Shown one piece after another: positions 35,199 to 43,753 of a stretch of 64,000 bases of DNA. The position numbers and the translations under genes are program-made. Source of the DNA: Lacinutrix mariniflava (GTDB lineage Bacteria; Bacteroidota; Bacteroidia; Flavobacteriales; Flavobacteriaceae); NCBI RefSeq assembly GCF_001418015.1, contig NZ_LIQG01000015.1, positions 185,458 through 249,457 of the forward strand, read 5' to 3'. Below the pieces are notes generated by a model. That model had not been told where the DNA came from and made no database searches. It saw only the letters and a program-made list of their open reading frames with translations. Positions within the stretch are counted from its first letter, which is position 1, and each line of letters starts with the position of its first letter.

Positions 35199-36029
35199 AT
35201 GATAAATATAGGAAAATTTAATACTTTAGAAATACTAAGAGAAACCGAACCAGGTATGTTTCTTGGAGATACAGATGGTAACGAGGTTTTATTGCCAAAC
35301 CGTTATGTTGAGGACGTTTTTAAAGTTGGAGATGATGTAGAAGTATTTATATACTTAGATAACGATGAACGTTTAGTGGCAGTTACAGACGAGCCGCATA
35401 TTACAGTAGACGATTTTGCAGTTTTACGTTGTAATGCAGTAAACGATTATGGTGCTTTTCTCGATTGGGGAATGGTAAAAGAATTATTTTGTCCGTTTAA
35501 AGAACAGGCCTTTCCAATGAAAAAAGGAGGTTGGTATTTAGTACATTGTTATTTAGATGAAAAGAGTGAAAGACTTGTAGCAACAAGTAAAACAAATAGG
35601 TTTTTAGATAATGAAGAACTAACAGTTGCTGAGTTCGAGGAAGTGGAACTAATAGTGTCGCATCCAAGTGATTTTGGGATGAATGTTATTGTAAACAAGC
35701 AACATACAGGACTAATTTATAAAGACAGTATCTTTCAAGAATTAAGTATTGGAGATCGTTTAAAAGGGATTGTTAAAAAAATAAGACCAGGAAATAAATT
35801 AGATATAGCTCTAGGGCAAGTTGGTTTTAGAAACATAGAACCTAATGCTAAAAAGATTCTAGAAATTTTAGGAGATAATTCAGGTTTTTTACCACTTTAC
35901 GATAAATCTTCTCCAGAAGCAATTAAAGAAACTTTAGAAATGAGTAAGAAAAACTTTAAAAAAGCGATTGGTACACTTTATAAGCAGAAACAAATTACTA
36001 TCGAAAAGGATGGTATTCGTTTAGTGTAA
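35199..36029 (+). CDS. CvfB-family S1-domain RNA-binding protein
   Basis: A 276-aa protein of the CvfB/YitL type: three S1-like beta barrels (about residues 1-65, 70-135 and 140-210; PGMFLGDTDGNEVLLP, NDYGAFLDWG, FGMNVIVNKQHTGLIYKD) followed by a winged-helix C-terminal domain (about 225-276, EMSKKNFKKAIGTLYKQKQITIEKDGI). It binds RNA in studied relatives and influences gene expression post-transcriptionally; targets here are unknown. It is monocistronic between two terminator-like structures. Confidence 0.87.
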   Translation: MINIGKFNTLEILRETEPGMFLGDTDGNEVLLPNRYVEDVFKVGDDVEVFIYLDNDERLVAVTDEPHITVDDFAVLRCNAVNDYGAFLDWGMVKELFCPFKEQAFPMKKGGWYLVHCYLDEKSERLVATSKTNRFLDNEELTVAEFEEVELIVSHPSDFGMNVIVNKQHTGLIYKDSIFQELSIGDRLKGIVKKIRPGNKLDIALGQVGFRNIEPNAKKILEILGDNSGFLPLYDKSSPEAIKETLEMSKKNFKKAIGTLYKQKQITIEKDGIRLV

Positions 36030-36059
36030 TCCTACAGTTTTAAGTTTTAGTAAAAAAAT

Positions 36060-36096
36060 AAAGCTACTATTCTACCTAAGTAGACGTAGTAGCTTT
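36060..36096. terminator. Nested hairpin, likely minus-strand terminator
   Basis: AAAGCTACT/AGTAGCTTT enclose a second stem CTAC-CTAA-GTAG. On the minus strand it is followed by ATTTTTTT, so it suits the gene ending at 36308; on the plus strand the T run is short. The remaining part of the 278-nt gap holds another inverted repeat ATACAAAC/GTTTGTAT at 36265-36288. Confidence 0.6.
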
Positions 36097-36307
36097 CAAC
36101 TAACTTGATATTTAAGGGGCATTTATTAGTTATTAAAATATTTTTATATCAATTTATATTTTTAATTAGGTTAAATAATTTAATAGAATAGCACGTATTT
36201 AGTAAGGTTGTCTATAATCTACAACACAGCTATAATCAGCAAAAAAACAACTAGCCGTCTTCTTATACAAACTAACAAAGGTTTGTATCATATTTAATTA
36301 AGACGTT

Positions 36308-36733
36308 TTATGCGCTAATTGTAAACATATTTTGAGCTTTTTCTTTTGCCCAATTTGCAGCGTCTGCTAGATTATTTGCAATATAAAATGGTTTCTTCAA
36401 GAAATGTTGTTCAATTTTTACGTTCATTTCATCAAAATGATTATTATATACTATAGAACTAAATGACACTGCGTTTTCTAATTGATTACTATAGTGTACT
36501 AAGTCTAATGGTGAAACCGAGTATTGGTTTATTCTATTTGTAACATGACCAAAAGGTCTATTCTTAAAAAATGATTTTGTAATTTTTATAAGAGTCTTAG
36601 TATTTGATGTGTCTAAATGGACACCTTCTTTTACTTCCGCAACTATTAAATTTTTGAAAAAATAAAAATCGCCAATAGTGAGGTGATGGGTTTCTAGAAC
36701 GTCTTGGTAGAGTGGTGAGTCAACTGTTCTCAT
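36308..36733 (-). CDS. SpoIIAA-like (STAS-fold) protein
   Basis: A 141-aa soluble protein. The pattern of strands and helices (YFFKNLIVAEVKEGVHLD, IKITKSFFKNRPFGHVTNRINQYSVSPLDL split over 48-77, ENAVSFSSIVYNN, FFLKKPFYIANNLADAANWAKEK near the end) resembles flavobacterial 'SpoIIAA-like/STAS-SEC14' proteins I have seen. No phosphorylatable Ser in the antisigma antagonist position can be picked with certainty. No partner kinase gene is next to it. Function unknown. Confidence 0.6.
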   Translation of the reverse strand: MRTVDSPLYQDVLETHHLTIGDFYFFKNLIVAEVKEGVHLDTSNTKTLIKITKSFFKNRPFGHVTNRINQYSVSPLDLVHYSNQLENAVSFSSIVYNNHFDEMNVKIEQHFLKKPFYIANNLADAANWAKEKAQNMFTISA

Positions 36734-36766
36734 TTTTAGGGTTTTATAGATTAATTAATAACGAGA

Positions 36767-36774
36767 CAAAGATA
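36767..36774 (-). promoter_or_regulatory. Putative -7 promoter box (minus strand)
   Basis: Reads TATCTTTG on the minus strand, an exact TAnnTTTG match 33 nt before the SpoIIAA-like start. The remainder of the 294-nt gap up to menB shows no further clear feature besides a weak TATTTTTA at about 37000. Confidence 0.45.
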
Positions 36775-37027
36775 TTGGCCACCTCCTAATTTGTCTTTAT
36801 TTATTAACTAATAAACAGGAGTAAGGATTAAGTGTTGTATTTATCTGTTAAAAAACATTACTAAGTAGGTTAATACTTACGTGATGTAATTTGTTACTGC
36901 TATTATGTCATTTATCTCATTAAATTAAAAAAACAGAATGCTATTAATAGTTAAAAGAATAATTAAATAATCAGGACTACAATAATCAAAATTATGTATT
37001 TTTAAATTCTGAAAAATAAATGATAAT

Positions 37028-37867
37028 ATGAGCGAGATAAAATGGGTTAAAGTCAAAGATTATGAAGATATTACCTATAATAAATGTAACGGCGTTGCAA
37101 GAATAGCCTTTAATAGACCAGATGTTAGAAATGCATTTAGACCAAAAACAACAAAAGAACTTTATGATGCTTTTTACGATGCACAGGAAGATGTTAATAT
37201 TGGAGTAGTATTATTATCTGCTGAAGGTCCATCTTCCAAGGATGGAATTTATTCTTTTTGTTCTGGAGGAGATCAGAAAGCCCGTGGTAAGCAAGGCTAT
37301 GTTGGAGAAGATGGTTACCATAGATTAAATATTTTAGAAGTACAACGTCTTATTCGTTTTATGCCTAAAGCAGTTATAGCGGTTGTTCCGGGTTGGGCAG
37401 TTGGTGGAGGACATAGTTTGCACGTGGTTTGCGATTTAACTTTAGCGAGTAAAGAACATGCCATTTTTAAGCAGACCGATGCAGATGTTACAAGTTTTGA
37501 TGGAGGTTATGGTTCTGCATATTTAGCAAAAATGGTAGGACAGAAAAAAGCAAGAGAAATTTTCTTTTTAGGGCGCAATTATTCTGCTCAAGAAGCATAC
37601 GAAATGGGAATGGTAAATGCCGTAATTCCACACGACGAATTAGAAAATACAGCCTACCAATGGGCTCAAGAAATATTAGAAAAATCACCAACATCTATTA
37701 AGATGCTTAAATTTGCTATGAACTTAACAGACGACGGAATGGTTGGACAGCAAGTTTTTGCTGGTGAAGCAACCCGTTTAGCTTATATGACAGATGAAGC
37801 AAAAGAAGGACGAGATGCTTTTTTAGAAAAAAGAAAACCTAATTTCCCTAAGCAATGGATTCCATAA
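37028..37867 (+). CDS. menB: 1,4-dihydroxy-2-naphthoyl-CoA synthase
   Basis: A 279-aa crotonase-fold enzyme that closes the second ring of menaquinone (EC 4.1.3.36). MenB features are FNRPDVRNAFRPKT near 29-42, FCSGGDQKARG with the oxyanion glycines, VPGWAVGGGHSLHVVCDLTLAS near 119-140, and TSFDGGYGSAYLA near 156-168; the C-terminal KRKPNFPKQW is diagnostic of the family. It is the first of five genes spaced by 3 to 11 nt that form the second menaquinone block. Confidence 0.96.
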   Translation: MSEIKWVKVKDYEDITYNKCNGVARIAFNRPDVRNAFRPKTTKELYDAFYDAQEDVNIGVVLLSAEGPSSKDGIYSFCSGGDQKARGKQGYVGEDGYHRLNILEVQRLIRFMPKAVIAVVPGWAVGGGHSLHVVCDLTLASKEHAIFKQTDADVTSFDGGYGSAYLAKMVGQKKAREIFFLGRNYSAQEAYEMGMVNAVIPHDELENTAYQWAQEILEKSPTSIKMLKFAMNLTDDGMVGQQVFAGEATRLAYMTDEAKEGRDAFLEKRKPNFPKQWIP

Positions 37868-37877
37868 AATTATATTA

Positions 37878-38780
37878 ATGAAAAACATTTCTATTTGGTT
37901 ATCCGCTATTAGATTGCGAACATTACCACTGTCTATCGCAGGAATAATTGTTGCTGGATCTTTAGCAGAGTATAATGGTGTTTTCGATTGGCTGATATTT
38001 ATTTTAGCAATTGCGGCAACTATTAGCTATCAAGTGTTATCCAACTTGGCTAACGATTATGGTGATTCTGAAAAAGGTACAGATAACGATGACAGAATTG
38101 GTCCTGAACGTGCCATACAAAGTGGTGCTATATCTCCAGACCAAATGTTTCATGCCATTAGAATAAATATTTTAATAAGTATTGGCCTCACCGTTAGTTT
38201 AATATATTCTGCTTTTGGGTATAAACATTTATTATTAGCCCTTTTATTTTTTGGTATTGCAGCTTTTGCTGTAAGATCTGCAATAAAATATACTATGGGT
38301 AGTGAAGCCTTTGGTTACAGAGGTCTTGGTGATATTTATGTGTTTTTATTTTTTGGAATTATAAGTGTTGTAGGTTGTTATGTTCTATTTGCAAAAGAAT
38401 TCGATCATGTAACCATATTACCAGCAATAGCATTAGGCCTTTTAAGTGCAGGTGTTTTAAATCTCAATAATATGAGAGATATAGAAAGTGATTTAAAAAG
38501 TAATAAAATAACAACAGCCGTAAAACTAGGTAAAGTTAAAGCAAAAAGATATCATAATTTTTTAGTTTTGGGAGCTATTATAGCATCGTTTTTATTCGGT
38601 ATTTTATATTACGTTTCACCATTTAATTTAATCTTTTTTCTAGCTTATATTCCTTTAATATTACATTTAAAACGCGTTAATGCAATTACTGTTTTAACAG
38701 ATTTTGATCCAGAATTAAAAAAATTAGCACTGTCTACGGTGTTGTTAGCCTTACTTTTAGGTATTGGTCACATATTATAA
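37878..38780 (+). CDS. menA: 1,4-dihydroxy-2-naphthoate polyprenyltransferase
   Basis: A 300-aa UbiA-superfamily membrane prenyltransferase with about eight or nine helices. It attaches the polyprenyl chain to DHNA. The prenyl-diphosphate binding motif NLANDYGDSEKGTDNDDR is near residues 56-73, and the second Asp-rich motif NNMRDIESDLKSNKIT near 197-212. It lies 10 nt after menB and 11 nt before menC. Confidence 0.95.
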   Translation: MKNISIWLSAIRLRTLPLSIAGIIVAGSLAEYNGVFDWLIFILAIAATISYQVLSNLANDYGDSEKGTDNDDRIGPERAIQSGAISPDQMFHAIRINILISIGLTVSLIYSAFGYKHLLLALLFFGIAAFAVRSAIKYTMGSEAFGYRGLGDIYVFLFFGIISVVGCYVLFAKEFDHVTILPAIALGLLSAGVLNLNNMRDIESDLKSNKITTAVKLGKVKAKRYHNFLVLGAIIASFLFGILYYVSPFNLIFFLAYIPLILHLKRVNAITVLTDFDPELKKLALSTVLLALLLGIGHIL

Positions 38781-38791
38781 ACACTTATTAA

Positions 38792-39823
38792 GTGAAAGCT
38801 ACTTATCATAAATACATTCTTAATTTTAAACAACCAAGTGGTACGTCTCGAGGTGTTTTGAAAACCAAAGAAACATGGTTTATTATTTTATCTTCTGAAG
38901 GTAAAAAAGGTATTGGAGAATGTGGTATTCTTAGAGGTTTATCTATAGACGATAGACCAGATTACGAACAACAACTTAAATACACTTGCGATAATATAAA
39001 AAAGGGCTTAGACTGGCTTTTAATGGCAAATATCGAATTTCCAAGTATTCAGATGGGTTTAGAAATGGCTTTTTTGTCTCTAGAATCTGAAGATGAGTTT
39101 AATTTATTCCCTTCAAAATTTACAAAAGGCAAAGACGCTATTCCTATCAATGGTTTAATTTGGATGGGAACCGAAGCCTTTATGAAACAACAAATTCAAG
39201 ATAAAATTGAAGCAGGTTTTAAATGCATCAAGCTTAAAATTGGAGCAATAGATTTTAATACTGAACTGGAATTACTAAAAGGTATACGAAAGCATTTCAG
39301 CGAAAGCGATATAGAATTACGTGTAGATGCTAATGGCGCATTTAGTCCAGAGGATGCTTTAGAGAAATTGAAACGACTTAGCGATTTTAAATTACATTCT
39401 ATAGAGCAGCCAATTAAGCAAAATCAATTAGAAGCTATGGCAAATCTATGCAAAAAAACACCGTTGCCAATTGCCTTGGACGAGGAATTGATAGGTGTAT
39501 TTACAACGCATGAAAAGGAAAAGGTACTTGAGATTATTAAACCACAATACATTATTTTAAAACCAAGTTTTATTGGTGGCTTTCAAGGCAGTAACAGTTG
39601 GATTACTCTAGCTGAAAAACAGAATATAGGTTGGTGGATTACAAGTGCATTAGAAAGCAACGTTGGGCTTAGTGCCATTGCGCAATACACGTATTTAAAA
39701 AAGAGTACAATGCCTCAAGGATTGGGTACTGGAAGTTTGTTTACAAACAACTTTCAATCTCCTTTAGAAGTAAAAAATGGTACATTGCATTACAATAATA
39801 GTAATTGGAAATTTAATTTATAG
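38792..39823 (+). CDS. menC: o-succinylbenzoate synthase
   Basis: A 343-aa enolase-superfamily enzyme that dehydrates SHCHC to o-succinylbenzoate. Visible residues are the acid/base Lys in CIKLKIGA near 145-152, metal ligands in RVDANGAF, SIEQP and ALDEEL, and the second Lys in ILKPSFIGG. It starts with GTG at 38792 and is packed between menA and a CPBP protease gene (3 nt). The order menB-A-C-E differs from proteobacteria, but all are close homologues of known menaquinone enzymes. Confidence 0.93.
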   Translation: MKATYHKYILNFKQPSGTSRGVLKTKETWFIILSSEGKKGIGECGILRGLSIDDRPDYEQQLKYTCDNIKKGLDWLLMANIEFPSIQMGLEMAFLSLESEDEFNLFPSKFTKGKDAIPINGLIWMGTEAFMKQQIQDKIEAGFKCIKLKIGAIDFNTELELLKGIRKHFSESDIELRVDANGAFSPEDALEKLKRLSDFKLHSIEQPIKQNQLEAMANLCKKTPLPIALDEELIGVFTTHEKEKVLEIIKPQYIILKPSFIGGFQGSNSWITLAEKQNIGWWITSALESNVGLSAIAQYTYLKKSTMPQGLGTGSLFTNNFQSPLEVKNGTLHYNNSNWKFNL

Positions 39824-39826
39824 AAG

Positions 39827-40783
39827 ATGGATTTTATACAACAAGCATTTAAGGTTAAACACGAATTTTGGAGATACCTTATTGGTTCTGTAATAGTAAT
39901 TATTGGTGCCGTTATTGGGCAAATTCCTTTTACTGTTGCGGCACTTTTAAAGGCTGTAGAAAAAGGAGGTTCGATTTTTTCGATGACTGAGCAAGAATTA
40001 ATGACTGCTTTAGAACCTAATCTAAACCTGTTTTTAATGTTATTATCTTTCGCTTTTGCTTTATCGGCCCTATTTCTAGTCGTTAAATATTTGCATAAAC
40101 AGTCTATAAGAGAAGTAACTACAGCAAGAAAAAAAATAGATTGGAAACGTATTTGGTTTGCTTTTATTTTTTGGGGAATAATCTCCTCAAGTATGGTATT
40201 ATTGGACTATTATTTTTCTCCGGAGAGTTATGTTTGGAATTTTAAATTAAAAAGGTTTTTAATTCTAGCTGTTATTGCAATCGTTCTTTTACCTATACAA
40301 ACAAGTACTGAAGAATATATTTTTAGAGGTTATTTAATGCAAGGTTTTGGTACATTGGCGAAAAACCGATGGTTTCCGTTACTTATGACATCTTTTATTT
40401 TTGGAGGTATGCACTTTTTTAACCCAGAAGTAGATAAACTAGGAACTTTGGTAATGGTATATTACATTGGTACGGGTCTGTTTTTAGGTATTATAACGCT
40501 TATGGATGATGGTATGGAATTGGCCTTAGGTTTTCATGCGGCAAACAATTTATTTGGTGCGTTGTTAGTTTCTGCAGATTGGACAGTTTTACAAACTCAC
40601 TCTCTTTTTAAAGATGTTTCTGAACCAGGTGTTGGATTTGTAGATATTGTTTTACCTGTATTTGTAATTTTTCCTATTATCATTTTCATTTTTGCTAAAG
40701 TGTATAAATGGACTAACTGGAAAGAAAAACTTTTTGGGAAGGTGGTAGAACCACTAGAGGAGAACTATAAAATTATAGAATAA
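39827..40783 (+). CDS. CPBP family intramembrane metalloprotease inside the menaquinone operon
   Basis: A 318-aa membrane protein with about eight helices and the CPBP motifs STEEYIFRGYLMQGF near residues 163-177 (EExxxR), FGGMHFFNPE with the first His near 200, and HAANNLFGALL with the His and Asn pair near 237-247. It lies 3 nt after menC and 3 nt before menE, clearly in the same transcript. It has no known role in menaquinone synthesis. A role in turnover of membrane enzymes or lipid-like substrates is speculation. Confidence 0.88.
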   Translation: MDFIQQAFKVKHEFWRYLIGSVIVIIGAVIGQIPFTVAALLKAVEKGGSIFSMTEQELMTALEPNLNLFLMLLSFAFALSALFLVVKYLHKQSIREVTTARKKIDWKRIWFAFIFWGIISSSMVLLDYYFSPESYVWNFKLKRFLILAVIAIVLLPIQTSTEEYIFRGYLMQGFGTLAKNRWFPLLMTSFIFGGMHFFNPEVDKLGTLVMVYYIGTGLFLGIITLMDDGMELALGFHAANNLFGALLVSADWTVLQTHSLFKDVSEPGVGFVDIVLPVFVIFPIIIFIFAKVYKWTNWKEKLFGKVVEPLEENYKIIE

Positions 40784-40786
40784 TAC

Positions 40787-41848
40787 ATGCCAATTTTCGA
40801 TAGTATTCATGAGGATTTTAAGTATAATGGAGTCCATTATAGTTTTATTGCTCTAAAAGAGTTTGCTTTAAAATTAATTAAAAGTGAGCAGTCTTACAAT
40901 AAAGATATTGGCGATTTCTTGCTATTATGGTTAGATAACTCGAATACAATAGAGCTTAAAACATCTGGATCTACTGGTGTTCCAAAGCTAGTTATAATTA
41001 AAAAACAAGCAATGGTAAATAGTGCTATTGCAACGGGAGAATACTTTAAATTACAACCAAGTAGTAAAGCTCTTTTATGCTTGCCAGCTCATTATATAGC
41101 TGGAAAAATGATGCTGATTCGTGCTCTAGTTTTAGGGCTTGAAATTGACAGTATCGAACCAAAGTCTGACCTTAAAATAGATTTAGAAAAACATTACCAT
41201 TTTACTGCAATGGTGCCTCTACAACTTGAAAAAAATTTAGATAAATTAAAATCGATTAAAACGGTTATTGTTGGAGGAGCAAAAGTATCGTCTGCATTGA
41301 ATTCTAAATTACAAGAATTAGAAACTAATATTTTTGAAACCTATGGTATGACGGAGACTGTATCTCATATTGCTGTAAGACAATTAAATAATTCATATAA
41401 AATTAATAGTTTCAAAACCTTGCCTAATATAGTAATTACGCAAGACGATAGAGACTGTTTAATTGTTAATGCTCCATTTGTTTCAGATACTATAATAATT
41501 ACAAATGATGTGGTTAAGCTTCAGTCTAAAACAGAATTTGAGTGGATAGGTAGAGCAGATTCTATTATTAATTCTGGAGGTATAAAAGTGTTTCCTGAGC
41601 AAGTGGAAAACGTTTTAAGTAGTGCTATAAGCGCTCGTTTTTTTATAGCTTCAGAAGAAGATAAAATACTTGGAGAACGTGTTATTATAGTTATTGAAGG
41701 AAAAGAAAATAATATAGATGTTTCACTATTTAATACGTTAAACGCATATTCTAGACCTAAAGTTGTATATTATGCAGACGCGTTTGTTTTAACGGACTCC
41801 GGTAAAATTAAACGTAAAGAGACGCTAAGTGTAGCAAAAATAACATAA
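40787..41848 (+). CDS. menE: o-succinylbenzoate-CoA ligase, short form
   Basis: A 353-aa acyl-adenylating enzyme, shorter than usual MenE (about 450-480 aa), as is common in Bacteroidetes. The P-loop-like LKTSGSTGVPK is near residues 63-73, IVGGAKVSS near 161-169, and the ETYGMTETVSHIAVRQ motif near 182-197 is intact. The small C-terminal domain ends DSGKIKRKE with the catalytic Lys. It activates o-succinylbenzoate for MenB. Last gene of the block. Confidence 0.92.
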   Translation: MPIFDSIHEDFKYNGVHYSFIALKEFALKLIKSEQSYNKDIGDFLLLWLDNSNTIELKTSGSTGVPKLVIIKKQAMVNSAIATGEYFKLQPSSKALLCLPAHYIAGKMMLIRALVLGLEIDSIEPKSDLKIDLEKHYHFTAMVPLQLEKNLDKLKSIKTVIVGGAKVSSALNSKLQELETNIFETYGMTETVSHIAVRQLNNSYKINSFKTLPNIVITQDDRDCLIVNAPFVSDTIIITNDVVKLQSKTEFEWIGRADSIINSGGIKVFPEQVENVLSSAISARFFIASEEDKILGERVIIVIEGKENNIDVSLFNTLNAYSRPKVVYYADAFVLTDSGKIKRKETLSVAKIT

Positions 41849-41918
41849 AGTATTTTATTTGTTTAAAATAATGTTTTGCATGTTGAGAAGATGCGTTTCC
41901 TCATTATAGATTTATATT

Positions 41919-41942
41919 AATCCAAAAATCCAAAAATCCAAA
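41919..41942. repeat. Short tandem repeat (AATCCAAA)x3
   Basis: Three exact head-to-tail copies of AATCCAAA end 10 nt before the ATG of the next gene, in its 5' untranslated region. Copy number could vary by slippage. Confidence 0.7.
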
Positions 41943-41952
41943 AACCGAAATT

Positions 41953-43590
41953 ATGAAATCAATTTTACAATTATTTTTGATTATTTGTATGGCTTCGCAA
42001 AGTTTTGCTCAGAATCCAGTATCTCAAGAAAAGGAAATTATTAATGGTATTGTATTAGACGAAGATGGAAATCCGTTTCCAGGCGTAACTGTAAATATAC
42101 AAGGGACAGAAAATGGAGCACAAACAAATTTATATGGAAATTATTCTATAAATGTTTCTATTGGAGAAACACTTACTTTTTCTTTTAGTGGTTATAAGAG
42201 CGAAGAATTAAAAATATTAAATAGTAATCCGATAAATTTGTCTTTAAAAATCTCAAATTTAATTCAAGAGCAAGTTGTAACAACAGCAATGGGCATTGAA
42301 ACAAAAAGAAATGAAATAACTTATGCTTATAAAGAAATAGATAATAAATTACTTAATCAGGGAAATAATTTTAATGCGATAAATGCGCTCGAAGGTAAAG
42401 TTAGTGGATTAATTGTAGATAGGAAAAAAAACACGATATCGTTAAGAGGTGCTAGATCTATGCGAGGTAATAATAATGCATTAATTGTTATAGATGGATC
42501 GATTTCTACTTATGGTCTATTAGAGTCTTTAGATCCAAATTCTATTAAATCTATTAATGTTTTAAAGGGACAAGGAGGAGCAGTGCTTTATGGTAGTCAA
42601 GGCTCTAATGGTGTCGTTGTTGTAACTACTCAAAGGTATAGAAATACTGCTGTAAATACGACCTTTAAAAAGTCTATAACTAAACCTGTAGCTTATAAAG
42701 GACGCTTAAAAGTAGTAACGAAAAAAAGTAAACCAGCTTACCTTAAAGCTTTAGAAGATGAGTCTTCTGTAGAAAAAGCTTTTGAATTATTTAATACACA
42801 AAAAGAAAAATATAAAGATTTTAGTTCTTATTATATAGATGTTTATTCTTTTTTTAATGAAACAGGCAATAAATCAATTGGTAAAGAAGTATTAAATGAT
42901 GTTGTTTTTTCAAAAATGGATGATTACCAAACTTTAAAAGGATTGGCTATGAAATTACAAGTTGATAAAGATTACGATTTAGCAAATTCAATTTATAAGA
43001 GACTATTAATTTTAAGACCAAATGATGCACAGTCTTTTATTGATTTAGCCCAAGCTTATATTGATAGTGGTAAAAAACAAAAAGCTTTCGACTTATTAAC
43101 TAATTTATTAGAGTTAACAAAAGATACTTCAAAAATTAATGGAATAGTTAAAAACGAAATAAATGGGATGCTGCAAACTATGGAAGATATTGATGACTCT
43201 AAATTAGAAGCGTACAATAAATTAAATACAACTTTTGATTTAAGAGTGTTAGCAAGTTGGAATCGTGAAATCAATACTATTAGCATGCAAGTTATAGATC
43301 CTTCTTTAGAGGTGGTGTCAAGGAATAATTCTAGTACACGCTTGGGAGGTGAGTTAGTTAGTGTTAATGACGTTTTTGGACCAGAAGAATATACTATTAG
43401 GAATGCTGCTAAAGGAGATTATTATATTGGTTTTGAATACGAGGGCGATAGTAATTTAAAAGATGCAGCTGCATTTGTAAAGCTAATTATTTACAAAAAC
43501 TTTGGGAAATTAAACCAAACTAAAGAGGTTAAAGTTATAAAATTAAATAACCCTAAGGATAAAAATATCGTAGCAAAAATAAGTATGTAA
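41953..43590 (+). CDS. Secreted barrel-less SusC-plug/TPR/DUF2135-like protein
   Basis: A 545-aa exported protein (signal peptide 1-19, ending SFA). Domains in order: CarboxypepD_reg-like Ig fold (about 30-108, INGIVLDEDGNPFPGVTVNIQGT), the SusC-type linker VVTTAMGIETKRNEI, a TonB receptor plug (about 125-225, NALEGKVSGLIV, LIVIDGS, VLKGQGGAVLYGSQGSNGVVVVTT), TPR-like repeats (about 265-410, YDLANSIYKRLLILRPNDAQ), and a C-terminal domain (about 435-545) with GPEEYTIRNAAKGDYYI, resembling DUF2135. There is no beta-barrel. It is paralogous to the C-terminal half of the next protein, but its DUF2135-like part has lost the acidic residues DTDID found there. Function unknown. Confidence 0.82.
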   Translation: MKSILQLFLIICMASQSFAQNPVSQEKEIINGIVLDEDGNPFPGVTVNIQGTENGAQTNLYGNYSINVSIGETLTFSFSGYKSEELKILNSNPINLSLKISNLIQEQVVTTAMGIETKRNEITYAYKEIDNKLLNQGNNFNAINALEGKVSGLIVDRKKNTISLRGARSMRGNNNALIVIDGSISTYGLLESLDPNSIKSINVLKGQGGAVLYGSQGSNGVVVVTTQRYRNTAVNTTFKKSITKPVAYKGRLKVVTKKSKPAYLKALEDESSVEKAFELFNTQKEKYKDFSSYYIDVYSFFNETGNKSIGKEVLNDVVFSKMDDYQTLKGLAMKLQVDKDYDLANSIYKRLLILRPNDAQSFIDLAQAYIDSGKKQKAFDLLTNLLELTKDTSKINGIVKNEINGMLQTMEDIDDSKLEAYNKLNTTFDLRVLASWNREINTISMQVIDPSLEVVSRNNSSTRLGGELVSVNDVFGPEEYTIRNAAKGDYYIGFEYEGDSNLKDAAAFVKLIIYKNFGKLNQTKEVKVIKLNNPKDKNIVAKISM

Positions 43591-43608
43591 AAGAAAAGAA
43601 TTTTAAAA

Positions 43609-43641
43609 AAGAGAAACACGAAAGTGTTTCTCTTGTTTTTT
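43609..43641 (+). terminator. Rho-independent terminator
   Basis: A perfect 11-bp stem AAGAGAAACAC/GTGTTTCTCTT with a GAAA tetraloop followed by GTTTTTT. Confidence 0.93.
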
Positions 43642-43650
43642 GCGCTATAC

Positions 43651-43712
43651 TTAAAAGTAGCTTTCACTCATTAAAAGTACCTGTTCACTCATTCTATATT
43701 TTATAATATAGA
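43651..43712 (+). promoter_or_regulatory. Direct repeats plus palindrome upstream of the VIT-vWA gene
   Basis: Two tandem 20-21-nt units, TTAAAAGTAGCTTTCACTCA and TTAAAAGTACCTGTTCACTCA read in part (43651-43670 and 43671-43691), are followed at once by an 8-bp inverted repeat TCTATATT-TTAT-AATATAGA (43693-43712). This is 41-103 nt before the ATG at 43754. Tandem direct repeats of about two DNA turns are typical binding sites of response regulators. The actual binder is unknown. Confidence 0.5.
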
Positions 43713-43753
43713 CTTTGGTTATAGTTTTACATTAAACTTAAAAACCAAAGATT

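Noticed and set aside
41919..43712. Phage or integrative element around the plug proteins.
   Set aside because: No integrase, tRNA site or terminal repeats; base composition is like that of neighbours.
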